Assembly: GCF_009569385.1 (NCBI RefSeq)
Contig: NZ_WBOF01000001.1
Coordinates: forward strand, 1,994,001-2,058,000
Direction: 5' to 3'
Source: Streptomyces kaniharaensis
GTDB taxonomy: Bacteria; Actinomycetota; Actinomycetes; Streptomycetales; Streptomycetaceae
DNA length: 64,000 bases
Positions within the stretch are counted from its first letter, which is position 1. The number at the start of each line of letters is the position of its first letter. The notes beneath the pieces are model-generated. The model worked only from the letters and a program-made list of their open reading frames with translations, was not told the DNA's origin and did not search any database. Below, one piece after another: positions 8,672 through 17,510 of this stretch. The translations under genes were made by a program, and so were the position numbers.

Positions 8672-9196
8672 ATGCGGAACGGACTGGTACAGCTCGGCGC
8701 CTGGGCGGCGGCCACCGGGGCGGCGGTGGCGCTGGCTTGGTTCGGCGTGCACGCGGTGCTGACCGGCGCCGCGTTCGAGCAGCCCGCCGCGCTGCCGCTG
8801 CCCTCCCCGGCCGCCGACGGCGCACCGCGGACACCGTCCGCGACCCCGCCCCCGGAGAGCACCCGGGCGGAGGCGTCCACCCAGCCGGCCTCCCCGACCA
8901 CCGCCACCCCCCACACGCCCACCGCCACTCCGTCGACCTCCCGCCGTCCGGCGCCCGAGCCCACCGGCACGACCTCCTCGGTGAAGAGCTACCCGGTGCC
9001 CGGTGGCCGCGTCGCCCTGGACATCCGCCAGGACAGGGCCTCGCTCGTCTCCGCCACCCCGGACCCGGGCTGGCAGATGCAGGTGTGGAACGGCGACCAG
9101 TGGATGCGGGTGGACTTCACCAGGGGCACCCAGGCCAACTCGGTGTTCGTCTACTGGAACGGCCACCCGCCGATCGTCGAGACCGCCGTCCGGTAG
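8672..9196 (+). CDS. Small membrane-anchored or secreted protein of unknown function
   Basis: The protein has 174 residues from the ATG at 8672. Residues 8-35 are hydrophobic (LGAWAAATGAAVALAWFGVH), acting as signal peptide or anchor. Residues about 40-105 are a Pro/Thr/Ser-rich linker. The last 65 residues form a compact domain with the text PGWQMQVWNGDQWMRVDF and SVFVYWNGHPP. This looks like a linker-displayed extracytoplasmic domain. I do not recognise its function. It is divergent from the two-component operon, so it might be a sensor partner or target, but nothing in the sequence shows this. Confidence 0.75.
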   Translation: MRNGLVQLGAWAAATGAAVALAWFGVHAVLTGAAFEQPAALPLPSPAADGAPRTPSATPPPESTRAEASTQPASPTTATPHTPTATPSTSRRPAPEPTGTTSSVKSYPVPGGRVALDIRQDRASLVSATPDPGWQMQVWNGDQWMRVDFTRGTQANSVFVYWNGHPPIVETAVR

Positions 9197-9369
9197 CGCG
9201 CCCTCACCACCGCTCGCATGGCACGCACCCGCCGGTGCGGGGCCGGGCACACCTGGCGCCGGGCCGACCACCGCGCAACCGTTCCGCCTCCTCCTGGTCA
9301 AGGTGTGCACCGGGGCGGGAGAATCGATGGCACAGCTGTACAGAATGCCCACCGGAGGACGGAGCCGCG

Positions 9370-9930
9370 ATGCCCCCCGCCCACTCCCCGAGCTCCCCCG
9401 GCTCGCCCAACTCCCCCGCCCCACACGGCGGTTCCGGCACCGCCACGGCCGCCGGCGGGAACGACACGATCGACGCGCTGGACGGCCGGCTGATCCGGCT
9501 GCTCACCGAGGAGCCCCGGATCGGCGTGCTGGAGTGCTCACGCCGCCTCCAGGTGGCCCGGGGCACCGTGCAGGCCCGGCTGGACCGGCTCCAGGCCAAG
9601 GGGGTGATCGGCGGCTTCGGCCCGGAGGTCGACCCGGCCGCGCTGGGCTACCCGGTGACGGCCTTCGCCACCCTGGAGATCTCCCAGGGCCAGGGCGCCG
9701 ACGTGCGGGCCCACCTGGCGAGCGTGCCGGAGGTGCTGGAGCTGCACACGATCACCGGGGCCGGGGACATGATGGTGCGGATCGTGGCCCGCTCCAACGC
9801 CGACCTGCAACGGGTGATCGACCGGGTGGTGGGCTTCGACGGGATCGTCCGCTCGTCGACGGCGATCGCCCTGGAGAACCCGGTGCCGTACCGCATCCTG
9901 CCGCTGGTGGACCAGGCCGCCGCCGAATAG
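9370..9930 (+). CDS. Lrp/AsnC family transcriptional regulator
   Basis: The protein has 186 residues from the ATG at 9370, with GGAGG and GGAG upstream. A Ser/Pro/Gly-rich N-terminal extension of about 30 residues precedes the winged helix-turn-helix (IDALDGRLIRLLTEEPRIG, then CSRRLQVARGTVQARLDRLQ). The C-terminal RAM/ASNC ligand domain includes GYPVTAFATLEI and HTITGAGDMMVRIVA. The HTH recognition region is a diverged Lrp type (VARGTVQARLDRL rather than SxxTVxxRVxRL). Lrp proteins sense amino acids. No biosynthetic target lies next to it; the only neighbour is the convergent protease. Confidence 0.9.
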   Translation: MPPAHSPSSPGSPNSPAPHGGSGTATAAGGNDTIDALDGRLIRLLTEEPRIGVLECSRRLQVARGTVQARLDRLQAKGVIGGFGPEVDPAALGYPVTAFATLEISQGQGADVRAHLASVPEVLELHTITGAGDMMVRIVARSNADLQRVIDRVVGFDGIVRSSTAIALENPVPYRILPLVDQAAAE

Positions 9931-9973
9931 GGCCCGGGGCGGACGCTCACCGCTCGACGAGTCCAGGTCCCGC

Positions 9974-10780
9974 TCAGCAGGAGGGGACGCTGCCGCCGCT
10001 CTTCAGCGCATCCAGCGCCGAGACCGCGTCGCCGAGCGTGCCCACCGGCACCAGCCGCAGCGACGCGGGCTTGTTCACCTTGGCGTCCGTGCACTCGCCC
10101 CTGGGCACCAGGAACACCGTCGCACCGTCCCGGGCGGCCGCCTGCGTCTTCAGCGGGACGCCGCCCACCGCGCCGATGGTGCCCTGGTCGTCGATGGTGC
10201 CGGTGCCCGCGATCTTCATCCCGCCGGTGAGGTCGCCGCCCTTGCCGTCGCCGGCGAGCTTTTCGACGATGCCCAGCGCCAGCATCTGGCCGGCGCTCGG
10301 GCCGCCCACGTCCCCGAGGTCGACCTTCACCTTCACCTGGTCCGGCGACAGGTGGAGGTAGCCGAGCGCGGCGGTGGTCGCGCTGTTCTGCGACTCGGCC
10401 ATCTGCTGCGCCGTGACCTCCTCGGCCTTGGCCGGGTTGCTCTGCGGGTACACCGACTCGGTCGGGCGCACCGCCTCGTCGGTGTCGAACCAGGCCTGCA
10501 GGGAGCGCCAGAAGGTCGTCCGCTCTCCCGGGTTGGTGGCCGAGATGGTGACCATCCGCAGCTCGCCCCGGGTGGTGCGCAGCGGCGCCCCGGTGATGGT
10601 GAGGACCGGCTTGTCCTGGTAGGTGCCGAGGGTGTCCGCGGTCAGGCCGGGCCAGGTCAGCGTGTACGGCAGCGGGACGAACGCGGCCACGGCGAACAGC
10701 GCGACGACCAGCGCCCCGCAGAGCGCGAGCGCACGGGTCCGCGGGGAGGTCAGGGCCTTGGGCAGCTTGGTGTCGTACAC
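9974..10780 (-). CDS. Membrane-anchored Lon-like (S16) protease lacking a PDZ domain
   Basis: The protein has 268 residues from the GTG at 10780. One transmembrane segment (about 17-38) anchors it, and the rest faces outward. The C-terminal half is a Lon-type protease domain: the Ser nucleophile lies in DLGDVGGPSAGQM and the partner Lys in GAVGGVPLKTQAA, the Ser-Lys dyad. YlbL-type relatives usually carry a PDZ domain between the segment AEEVTAQQMAESQNSATTAAL and the protease domain. Here the two run straight together, and the protein is about 80-100 residues shorter. Two Cys (ECTD and the final residue) could form a disulfide. The substrate is unknown. Confidence 0.85.
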   Translation of the reverse strand: MYDTKLPKALTSPRTRALALCGALVVALFAVAAFVPLPYTLTWPGLTADTLGTYQDKPVLTITGAPLRTTRGELRMVTISATNPGERTTFWRSLQAWFDTDEAVRPTESVYPQSNPAKAEEVTAQQMAESQNSATTAALGYLHLSPDQVKVKVDLGDVGGPSAGQMLALGIVEKLAGDGKGGDLTGGMKIAGTGTIDDQGTIGAVGGVPLKTQAAARDGATVFLVPRGECTDAKVNKPASLRLVPVGTLGDAVSALDALKSGGSVPSC

Positions 10781-10818
10781 AGGGGAAATCCAAACACACC
10801 GGACGCGGGACGCGGGCA

Positions 10819-11478
10819 CTACCGCAGGGCGTCGGCCACCTCGGTCGCCGCCTCCACCACCCGGGGGCCGACCCGTTCGGGTACCAGCCCGTTCAGCATC
10901 ACCACGCCGACGCTGCCCTCGATGCCGCTCAGCCCGAGCAGCGCGGCGGCGGCGCCGCAGGCCCCGGACTGCTCCTCCGCCCGGGCGATGACGAAGCCCT
11001 GCTCGGGCCGCCGCTGGCTGGGGAAGGTGCGCGCCTCCAGGATCGCCCGGCCGGCGGCGCTCTCGGTGAGCGGGTGGCGCAGCCCGGTGCGGTAGGCGAC
11101 GTGGAAGTCCGTCCAGCTCGGTTCGACCACGGCGACGGCGAGCGCCTCGTTGCCGTCCACCAGGGTCAGGTGGGCGGTGGCGCCGAGGTCCTCGGCCAGG
11201 CTCCGCAGGGCCGGCAGGGCGGCCTCGCGCAGCAGCGGGTGCACCCGGTGGGCCAGCCGCAGCACGCCGAGGCCCACCCGGGCCCGGCCGCCGATGTCGC
11301 GGCGGACCAGCCCGTGCTGTTCCAGGGTGGCCAGCAGCCGGTAGACGACCGTCCGGTTGACGGCCAGCCGGGCAGCCAGTTCGGTGACGGTGAGGCCCCG
11401 CTCGGAGTCGGCGAGGAGTTTGAGCACCCGGACGCCACGGTCCAGGGTCTGGGAGGTCTCGGCTGTCACGACGGGCAT
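10819..11478 (-). CDS. IclR-like transcriptional regulator
   Basis: The protein has 219 residues from the ATG at 11478, immediately after GGAAAGG. The N-terminal winged HTH reads TLDRGVRVLKLLADSERGLT then VNRTVVYRLLATLEQHGLV, typical of IclR proteins (TxxR helix). The C-terminal effector domain contains ATAHLTLVDGNEALAVAV and GLRHPLTESAAGRAIL. It is slightly shorter than the usual 240-260 residues. No catabolic cluster adjoins it, so the target is unknown; IclR proteins often regulate their own promoter. Confidence 0.88.
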   Translation of the reverse strand: MPVVTAETSQTLDRGVRVLKLLADSERGLTVTELAARLAVNRTVVYRLLATLEQHGLVRRDIGGRARVGLGVLRLAHRVHPLLREAALPALRSLAEDLGATAHLTLVDGNEALAVAVVEPSWTDFHVAYRTGLRHPLTESAAGRAILEARTFPSQRRPEQGFVIARAEEQSGACGAAAALLGLSGIEGSVGVVMLNGLVPERVGPRVVEAATEVADALR

Positions 11479-11863
11479 TCCTTTCCGCGGCGCTCGCGGA
11501 CCGGGCGACGCCGGTCAGGGGTCCGTGTCGCACGCAGGTGGGGGGTGGCCGCACTCGGGCGCCACGCGGTGTCGCCCTCGACGGCCGTGCGGTCCCTGCG
11601 GCGCCCGTCTCGCGGGGGTCACCCGGCGGAAGAGCGTGTGGGAAAGGTAGTGAAGGAAATGTCGCTGCGGAAGTGGTTGTCCAAAATTCGGTCGTGATCG
11701 ATTGCATGACCGGGAGCAAATCGGGGCAAATAGCCACATTCCCACGGGTCAACCCGGGCGCAAGTTCGAACACAGTCCGAAGTCCGGACGCTTCGGGCCG
11801 GAGGGGGGTCAGCCGTCGCAAGCCGTGCGGGCCTTACCGGCGGCACACACGGCCGCCCGCCCC
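11479..11863. other. Intergenic region upstream of iclR-like gene
   Basis: These 385 bases hold no supported gene. An AT-richer stretch at about 11640-11720 is the likely promoter zone of the IclR-like gene; on the minus strand TTGGAC followed by a weak -10 can be read. The hairpin CCGAAG-n8-CTTCGG at 11777-11796 lies about 70 bases beyond the DUF2752 stop and may be its terminator. Confidence in both is low. Confidence 0.35.
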
Positions 11864-12247
11864 TCACCAGAGATTGCGCACGACCGTCCAGGCCACGGCC
11901 GTGCCCAGCAGCACCGCCGTGCCGCGCCGCCCGAGCGGCGGGCGCCAGCTCCGCCCGGCCAGCCCCTCGCGCAGCCAGGTCAGGTACAGCAGCACGACCA
12001 GCGGCAGCGAGATGAGCAGCAGCGCGTTGTCGTGGAAGGCCGCCGCCAGGTCGCCGTGCATCAGGTCGTACGCCATCCGGGTGCCGCCGCAGCCGGGGCA
12101 CTGAAGGCCGGTGATCCGCCGCCAGGGGCAGAACGGCAGTGCCTGCCCGGCCAGGTGGGGGTTGCGCGACCACAGGTAGACCGAGCCGGCCAGGCCGCCG
12201 GCGAGCACCGCCAGCGGCGGGCCCGCGATGCGCAGGCGCGCGGGCAC
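11864..12247 (-). CDS. DUF2752 small membrane protein
   Basis: The protein has 127 residues from the GTG at 12247. The family motif CPWRRITGLQCPGCGGTRM (about residues 41-59) has three Cys in a CxxxxxxxxxCPGC arrangement, followed by the conserved AYDLMHGDLAAAFHDN. Three hydrophobic segments flank it. The family's function is unknown; the Cys cluster suggests metal or redox chemistry at the membrane. It follows the TM2 gene by 56 bases on the same strand, so the two are probably co-transcribed. Confidence 0.85.
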   Translation of the reverse strand: MPARLRIAGPPLAVLAGGLAGSVYLWSRNPHLAGQALPFCPWRRITGLQCPGCGGTRMAYDLMHGDLAAAFHDNALLLISLPLVVLLYLTWLREGLAGRSWRPPLGRRGTAVLLGTAVAWTVVRNLW

Positions 12248-12303
12248 GGCGAAGCCGCCCCGGCCGGAGCCGGGGCGGCGTGCCGCGCTTGGCGTGCGCA
12301 AGG

Positions 12304-12594
12304 TCAGCCGCGCAGCAGACGGCCCTGGGCGTCCGTGCGGTCGTTGCTGACCAGGAACATGATGCCGTCGATCAGGGCCCAGAAGCCGAAACCACCGCAG
12401 GTCAGGAGCTGGGCGATGCCCATGCCGATGTGACCGGTGTAGAAGCGGCCGATGCCGAACCCGCCGAGGAAAAGCTGCAGGATGCCCGCGACGATCTTCG
12501 ACTTGTCGGAGTACTCCGGCTGGCCCGGGTACGGCTGGCCGGGGTACGGCTGGCCCGGGTACGGCTGCTGGCCGGGCTGAGGGGGGTACGACAC
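12304..12594 (-). CDS. TM2 domain membrane protein
   Basis: The protein has 96 residues. The GTG at 12594 is preferred because AAGGAG lies about 11 bases upstream and the text before it (rich in Arg/Thr) is unlike the family. The N-terminus contains three PGQPYPGQP-type repeats. The C-terminal 65 residues are a TM2 domain: two hydrophobic helices (IVAGILQLFLGGFGIGRFYTG and GIAQLLTCGGFGFWALIDGI) joined by the polar turn GHIGMG. TM2 proteins are common in streptomycetes, often paired with DUF2752, and have no firm function. Confidence 0.88.
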   Translation of the reverse strand: MSYPPQPGQQPYPGQPYPGQPYPGQPEYSDKSKIVAGILQLFLGGFGIGRFYTGHIGMGIAQLLTCGGFGFWALIDGIMFLVSNDRTDAQGRLLRG

Positions 12595-12861
12595 GTTCGC
12601 TGTGCTCCTTGTGTGACAGGTCCGGCGGCGACGGTCGGTCGGGCCGGGTGTTGAGGTCGCCTGCCGTCCCACCGATGCCGGCGGCCGGCCCGGGAGGGTC
12701 GGCGCGCGGCACGGGCGGTCCGATGGCGGCGCGGCACGCGGAACACTAGCGGATGATCACATCGGACGTCTCAACAATTCCCGCATGTATACCGGAATGT
12801 CATATCACGTTACTGCATCCCGGATTACCCTTACCGGCCGGAGGAATCCACTGACATACCG

Positions 12862-14718
12862 TTACTTCGCCCATTCCCGGATTCGGGCGATCCGCGCCTT
12901 CAGCTGATTCACGGTCGCCTGCGCGGTGAGCGGACCGCCGCACTGCCGGCGCAGCTCGTTGTGGATGGTGCCGTGCGGCTGGCTGGTGCGGTGGTGCCAC
13001 GCGGCCACCAGCGCGTTCAACTCCTTGCGCAGCTCGCGCAGTTCCTGGTGGGTGACGACCGGGCGCTGCTCGGCCGGAAGCTCCAGCAGGTCGGCCTCGT
13101 CGGCGGGCCGGCCCTTGCTGCGCTGGATCTGCCGGTGCTGACGCTTCTGCAGCAGCATCTGCACCTGGTCCGGCTCCAACAGGCCCGGGATGCCGAGGTA
13201 GTCCTCCTCCTCCTCGCTCCCCGGGTGGGCCTGCATGCCGAATTCCATGGCGTTGTACAGCACCCGGTCGAAGACCGCGTCGGAGCCGAGCGCCTCGTAG
13301 GAGAACTCCTCGCCGCCCGTGCCGTCCGGGCCGTCGTTGGCCCGCTCGGCCTCGGCGAGCAGCCGGTCCTCCTCGTCGAACAGGCCCTCGCCCTCCTTCT
13401 TGGGGCGGTCCAGGACGTGGTCCCGCTGCAGTTCCATCTCGTTGGCGAAGCCCAGCAGCATCGGGATGGTCGGCAGGAACACGGAGGCCGTCTCGCCGCG
13501 CTTGCGGGCGCGCACGAAGCGGCCGACGGCCTGGGCGAAGAACAACGGGGTGGAGATCGAGGTCGCGTACACCCCGACACACAGCCGCGGCACGTCGACG
13601 CCCTCGGACACCATCCGGACAGCGACCATCCAGCGGGAAGTGCCCTCCGAGTACTCGGAGATGCGCTTGGACGCCTCGGCCTCGTCGGAGAGGACGAGGG
13701 TGACCTTCTCGCCGCTGATCTCGCGCAGCATCTTGGCGTACGCGCGGGCCACGGTCTGGTCGGTGGCGATGACCAGCCCGCCGGCGTCCGGGATGGCCTT
13801 GCGGACCTCGGTCAGCCGGCGGTCGGCGGCCTGCAGCACGGCCGGGATCCACTCGCCCTGCGGGGCCAGCGCGGTGCGCCAGGCCTGGGCGATGAGGTCC
13901 TTGGTCATCGGCTCGCCGAGCCGGGCCTCCAGTTCGTCCCCGGACTTGGTGCGCCAGCGCATGTTGCCGCTGTAGCTGAGGAAGATCACCGGCCGGACGA
14001 CGTGGTCGGCGAGCGCGTTACCGTAACCGTAGGTGTAGTCGGCGACGGACTTGCGGATGCCGTCGCTGCCCGCCTCGTACTGGACGAACGGGATCGGGTT
14101 GGTGTCCGAGCGGAACGGTGTTCCGGTCAGCGCCAGCCGGCGGGTGGCCGGCTCGAAGGCCTCGAAGCAGGCCTCGCCCCAGGACTTCGAGTCACCGGCG
14201 TGGTGGATCTCGTCCATGATGACGAGGGTCTTGCGGGACTCGGTCCGGTTGCGGTGCAGCATCGGGTTGACCCCGACGCCCGCGTAGGTGATCGCGATGC
14301 CGTGGTACTCACGGGAGAGCGGGCCCGAGGAGTACGCCGGGTCCAGCTTGATGCCTATCCGCGCGGCGGCCTCGGCCCACTGCTTCTTCAGGTGCTCGGT
14401 CGGCGCGACGACGGTCACCTGCTGCACCAGGTGGTTGTGCAGCAGGTACGAGGCCAGGGTCAGCGCGAAGGTCGTCTTGCCTGCGCCCGGGGTGGCGACC
14501 GCGAGGAAGTCGCGCGGCTGCGTCTCGATGTACCTGTCCAGCGCACCCTGCTGCCAGGCCCGGAGCTTGCCCGCGGTACCCCACGGGGCACGGCCGGGGA
14601 AGGCCGGCGAGAGGTGGTGCGAGGAGGTGGGTGCGGCGTGGCCGGCGGCCCGGTTGGGCGCGTGCGGCTCGGGCGCGTCGGAGAAGAGCGGCATCGAGGA
14701 AGCGGCGGCGGTACTCAC
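12862..14718 (-). CDS. DEAD/DEAH box superfamily 2 helicase
   Basis: The protein has 618 residues from the GTG at 14718; an alternative ATG nine codons later is possible. Walker A is TPGAGKTT (about 76-83), motif II is DEIHH (169-173), motif III is LTGTPFRSD, and the second RecA domain carries VRMVSEGVDVPRLCVGV and QAVGRFVRARK (motif VI). The motif set is that of UvsW/RecG-like or restriction-type SF2 helicases that translocate on double-stranded DNA. A C-terminal region of about 150 residues is charged (Glu/Gln/Arg) and family-specific. The gene stands alone with 140-240 bases on each side. I cannot assign a repair pathway. Confidence 0.88.
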   Translation of the reverse strand: MSTAAASSMPLFSDAPEPHAPNRAAGHAAPTSSHHLSPAFPGRAPWGTAGKLRAWQQGALDRYIETQPRDFLAVATPGAGKTTFALTLASYLLHNHLVQQVTVVAPTEHLKKQWAEAAARIGIKLDPAYSSGPLSREYHGIAITYAGVGVNPMLHRNRTESRKTLVIMDEIHHAGDSKSWGEACFEAFEPATRRLALTGTPFRSDTNPIPFVQYEAGSDGIRKSVADYTYGYGNALADHVVRPVIFLSYSGNMRWRTKSGDELEARLGEPMTKDLIAQAWRTALAPQGEWIPAVLQAADRRLTEVRKAIPDAGGLVIATDQTVARAYAKMLREISGEKVTLVLSDEAEASKRISEYSEGTSRWMVAVRMVSEGVDVPRLCVGVYATSISTPLFFAQAVGRFVRARKRGETASVFLPTIPMLLGFANEMELQRDHVLDRPKKEGEGLFDEEDRLLAEAERANDGPDGTGGEEFSYEALGSDAVFDRVLYNAMEFGMQAHPGSEEEEDYLGIPGLLEPDQVQMLLQKRQHRQIQRSKGRPADEADLLELPAEQRPVVTHQELRELRKELNALVAAWHHRTSQPHGTIHNELRRQCGGPLTAQATVNQLKARIARIREWAK

Positions 14719-14960
14719 GGGCTCCGAAGGGGATCGTCGCAGGTCAGAGGCGGTTTGGCGGCCCCGTCCCGCGGTCGGGCGGCGATCGGACAACCCGCCC
14801 AGCCTACCGGTCCGGCCGCCCCTCGGACGCTCCGACCCGGCCCCGCGCGGGGCCGCCACGGCCGGAAATCGATGCGATGTGGGTCACACCGGATACCCGT
14901 CGAAACCGGGCAGTCGCGGACCGGCGACCGTCCGGGCCGGGCCCCGCCGACCGCGTGGCG

Positions 14961-17510
14961 TCAGCCCGACAGCCGGCGCATCAGCCGGACGCCCTGGGCG
15001 GCCGTCAGGTGCGGCAGATAGGCCTTGCCGATGGCCCTCGTGATGCCGGGCAGCGCGGCGGGGTCGGGGTACGCCATGTACATCGGCCGGTACTCCGGCT
15101 GGAACTTCGCCTTGAACGCGAGCAACGACCGGAAGCCGTACACCGGCTCCAGCACCCGGCCCATCCAGTCCAGCATCCGCTGGAGCCCGGTGGGCTCCTC
15201 GTCCTGGCCCGAACGGGCCAGCGGCGCGCCGGACAGCGACAGGAAGCGCGCCCCCTCCTCCTTGAAGCCCAGCGCGGCCGAGGCGATCAGGAACTCGTTC
15301 ACCCCGCGGAAGCCGTCCGAGCGCCGGCGCATGAAGTCCAGCGTCCAGCCGACCGGCACGCCGTCCTCGTACACCGGCATCCAGCTGGTCAGCCCGTGTA
15401 CGACGCGCTGCTCGTCCACCGCGACCAGCACCCGCACGTCCGGGTCGTCCAGCTCCTCCAGCCCGCCGAGGGTGAAGCCCATCTCGGGCAGGCCCTTCTC
15501 GGAGACCCATTCCTCCGAGATCGAGCGGATCTGGTCCTTCAGCGCGAGCGGCGCCTCGTGGTGGGCCCACCACTCGGCGGTGATGCCCTGCCGGCCCGCC
15601 TTGTTCAGGGCCGTCCGGATGTCCTGCCACTTGCGGCCGGTGAAGGCCAGTTCGGGCAACGCGACCACGGTGTCCTCGGCGACCTGCACCGAGCGCCAGC
15701 CGAGCTGCGCGGCGGCGGCCCGGGTGTCCCGGGAGACGCTGTAGAAGCACGGCGTCCAGCCACGCGCGTCGCAGTAGTGGGCGAAGCCGGCCACCGCCCG
15801 GGCGCGGGCCGCCGGTTCACCGAACGGGTCGCCGGTGGTCAGCGCCACCGTGCCCAGCACCCGGTAGGCGACCGCCGCCCGGCCCTCCTCGTCGAACCAG
15901 TAGTGGTTGCCGTCCCAGGTGGTGATGAAGGACAGCGTCCCGCCGCCGTGGGCGGTGAGCAGCGCCCGGGCCCGGGCCGCGGCCGCGGCGTCGGTGTGCA
16001 CCACCGGCCGCCGGAAGGCCAGCAGCAGCGCGCTGAGCGCGACCGCCCAGAACGCCAGCCCGCTGTACGTCTCCAGGAAGCGGGCCACCGGGCCGACCGC
16101 GATCGGGTAGTCCGGCAGCAGGTCGTTGTAGGCGGGCGGCAGGAACTGCGCGGGCAGCCCGTGCAGCAGCCCGCGGAAGGTCGCCCCCGGCTCGAACTGG
16201 TCGGCGGCGAGCACCCCGAGGCCGGCGTACGCGGCGGAGGCCGCCACCGCGGCTCCGCCCAGGACGGCCGCCAGCCGGCGGACCGTCCGGCCGGGCAGCC
16301 GCAGCCGGAACCGCTGCCGGGTGACCAGCAGCAGGCACGTGGTGAGCAGCGGCAGCAGCAGCGCCTCGACGAAGTACTGGATCACGTCCCCGGAGACCGG
16401 CCCGGCGTCGTTGTACAGCCACACCAGCAGCGCCACCCAGAGCAGTTCGGCGCCGACGGTGATCCGCCACGCGAACCGCAGCCCGCGGCGCAGCCCCTCG
16501 GCCAGCACCAGCAGCAGCGCCGGGAACAGTGCCGCCATCAGCCGGCCGGGGGTGTCGAAGATCCGCTCGACGGCGTGCGCGCGGGCGCAGTCGTGCGCCG
16601 ACATCGCGCAGAACTCGGCGACCTCGTCCGGGCTGAGCCGGTGCGAGAAGTACAGCTCGGAGAAGGTGTTGAACGGCCCCGTCGCGTTGTCGTAGAAGGA
16701 GGCGATCAGCGGGCCGAACGCGGCGGCGACCAGGCACAGCGCCACCAGCACCCGGGTCTCGGTGTGCGAGGAGCGGCGGGTGCGCAGGTGCAGCCGGCCG
16801 CGCGAGAGCAGCGCGCCCACGCCCAGCCCGAGCAGCGCGGCGGCGCACCGCTGGACGCTCTGCAGGTGCCCGACGTACAGCGTCATGAGCAGCGGGACGA
16901 GCAGCACCAGCAGGTGCAGCCGGCGGCGCCAGAGCACGGTGAGCCGGTAGCCGAGCACCCCGGCCAGGGCGAACAGGCCGACGCCGGGGCCGATCGCGAC
17001 CTGGTCGGCCACCGACTCGGTCCACTGCTCGCCGGCCCGGGAGCCGGCCGCGACCAGCCCGGTGCCGAGCAGGGTGCCCGCCAGCTGCCCGACGACCAGC
17101 ACCGCGAGGGTCCGCCGGCGGCCGAGCCGGCGCTCCGCGGCCGGGCCGACCAGGAGCAGCAGCAGGGTGGTGAACACGTACGCGCCGGGCCCGGAGCACC
17201 AGAACAGCGAGGTGAACGGCGTCCACCAGCGGCCCTCGGCGAGCGTCGGCACGCCGACCCCGGCCCGGTCGAGCAGCCGCTCGGACGGGCCGGACAGGCT
17301 GCCGCTGGCCGCGCCGACGCCCCACAGGAGGACGAGCAGGAGCAGCGTCAGCGGCGCGGACCGCAGCCACGCGCCGACGAGCCGGGCCGTCCGCCGGGCC
17401 CGCTGCGGCCCGGGTTCGGGCGTGCGGGTGACCGGCGCGCGGTCGGCGCCGCGGTCCCGCTCCCGTTCCCGCTGGCCGATCAGGGCGGGCGCGGTGTCGG
17501 CCCGTATCAC
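14961..17510 (-). CDS. MprF-like lysyl-phosphatidylglycerol synthase with large membrane domain
   Basis: The protein has 849 residues. The GTG at 17510 is chosen because it overlaps the esterase stop by four bases (GTGA). The N-terminal half (about 40-480) is polytopic, with rhomboid-like text (FTSLFWCSGPGAYVFTTLLL) but no recognisable GxSG protease serine. The C-terminal 330 residues are a DUF2156/LPG-synthase domain (GGTLSFITTWDGNHYWFDEE, FTGRKWQDIRTALNKA, WTLDFMRRR, LAFKAKFQPEYRPMYMAY). This domain transfers an aminoacyl group from tRNA to phosphatidylglycerol, lowering surface charge and giving cationic peptide resistance. The membrane part may act as flippase. Last gene of the sortase-esterase operon. 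Confidence 0.85.
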   Translation of the reverse strand: MIRADTAPALIGQRERERDRGADRAPVTRTPEPGPQRARRTARLVGAWLRSAPLTLLLLVLLWGVGAASGSLSGPSERLLDRAGVGVPTLAEGRWWTPFTSLFWCSGPGAYVFTTLLLLLVGPAAERRLGRRRTLAVLVVGQLAGTLLGTGLVAAGSRAGEQWTESVADQVAIGPGVGLFALAGVLGYRLTVLWRRRLHLLVLLVPLLMTLYVGHLQSVQRCAAALLGLGVGALLSRGRLHLRTRRSSHTETRVLVALCLVAAAFGPLIASFYDNATGPFNTFSELYFSHRLSPDEVAEFCAMSAHDCARAHAVERIFDTPGRLMAALFPALLLVLAEGLRRGLRFAWRITVGAELLWVALLVWLYNDAGPVSGDVIQYFVEALLLPLLTTCLLLVTRQRFRLRLPGRTVRRLAAVLGGAAVAASAAYAGLGVLAADQFEPGATFRGLLHGLPAQFLPPAYNDLLPDYPIAVGPVARFLETYSGLAFWAVALSALLLAFRRPVVHTDAAAAARARALLTAHGGGTLSFITTWDGNHYWFDEEGRAAVAYRVLGTVALTTGDPFGEPAARARAVAGFAHYCDARGWTPCFYSVSRDTRAAAAQLGWRSVQVAEDTVVALPELAFTGRKWQDIRTALNKAGRQGITAEWWAHHEAPLALKDQIRSISEEWVSEKGLPEMGFTLGGLEELDDPDVRVLVAVDEQRVVHGLTSWMPVYEDGVPVGWTLDFMRRRSDGFRGVNEFLIASAALGFKEEGARFLSLSGAPLARSGQDEEPTGLQRMLDWMGRVLEPVYGFRSLLAFKAKFQPEYRPMYMAYPDPAALPGITRAIGKAYLPHLTAAQGVRLMRRLSG

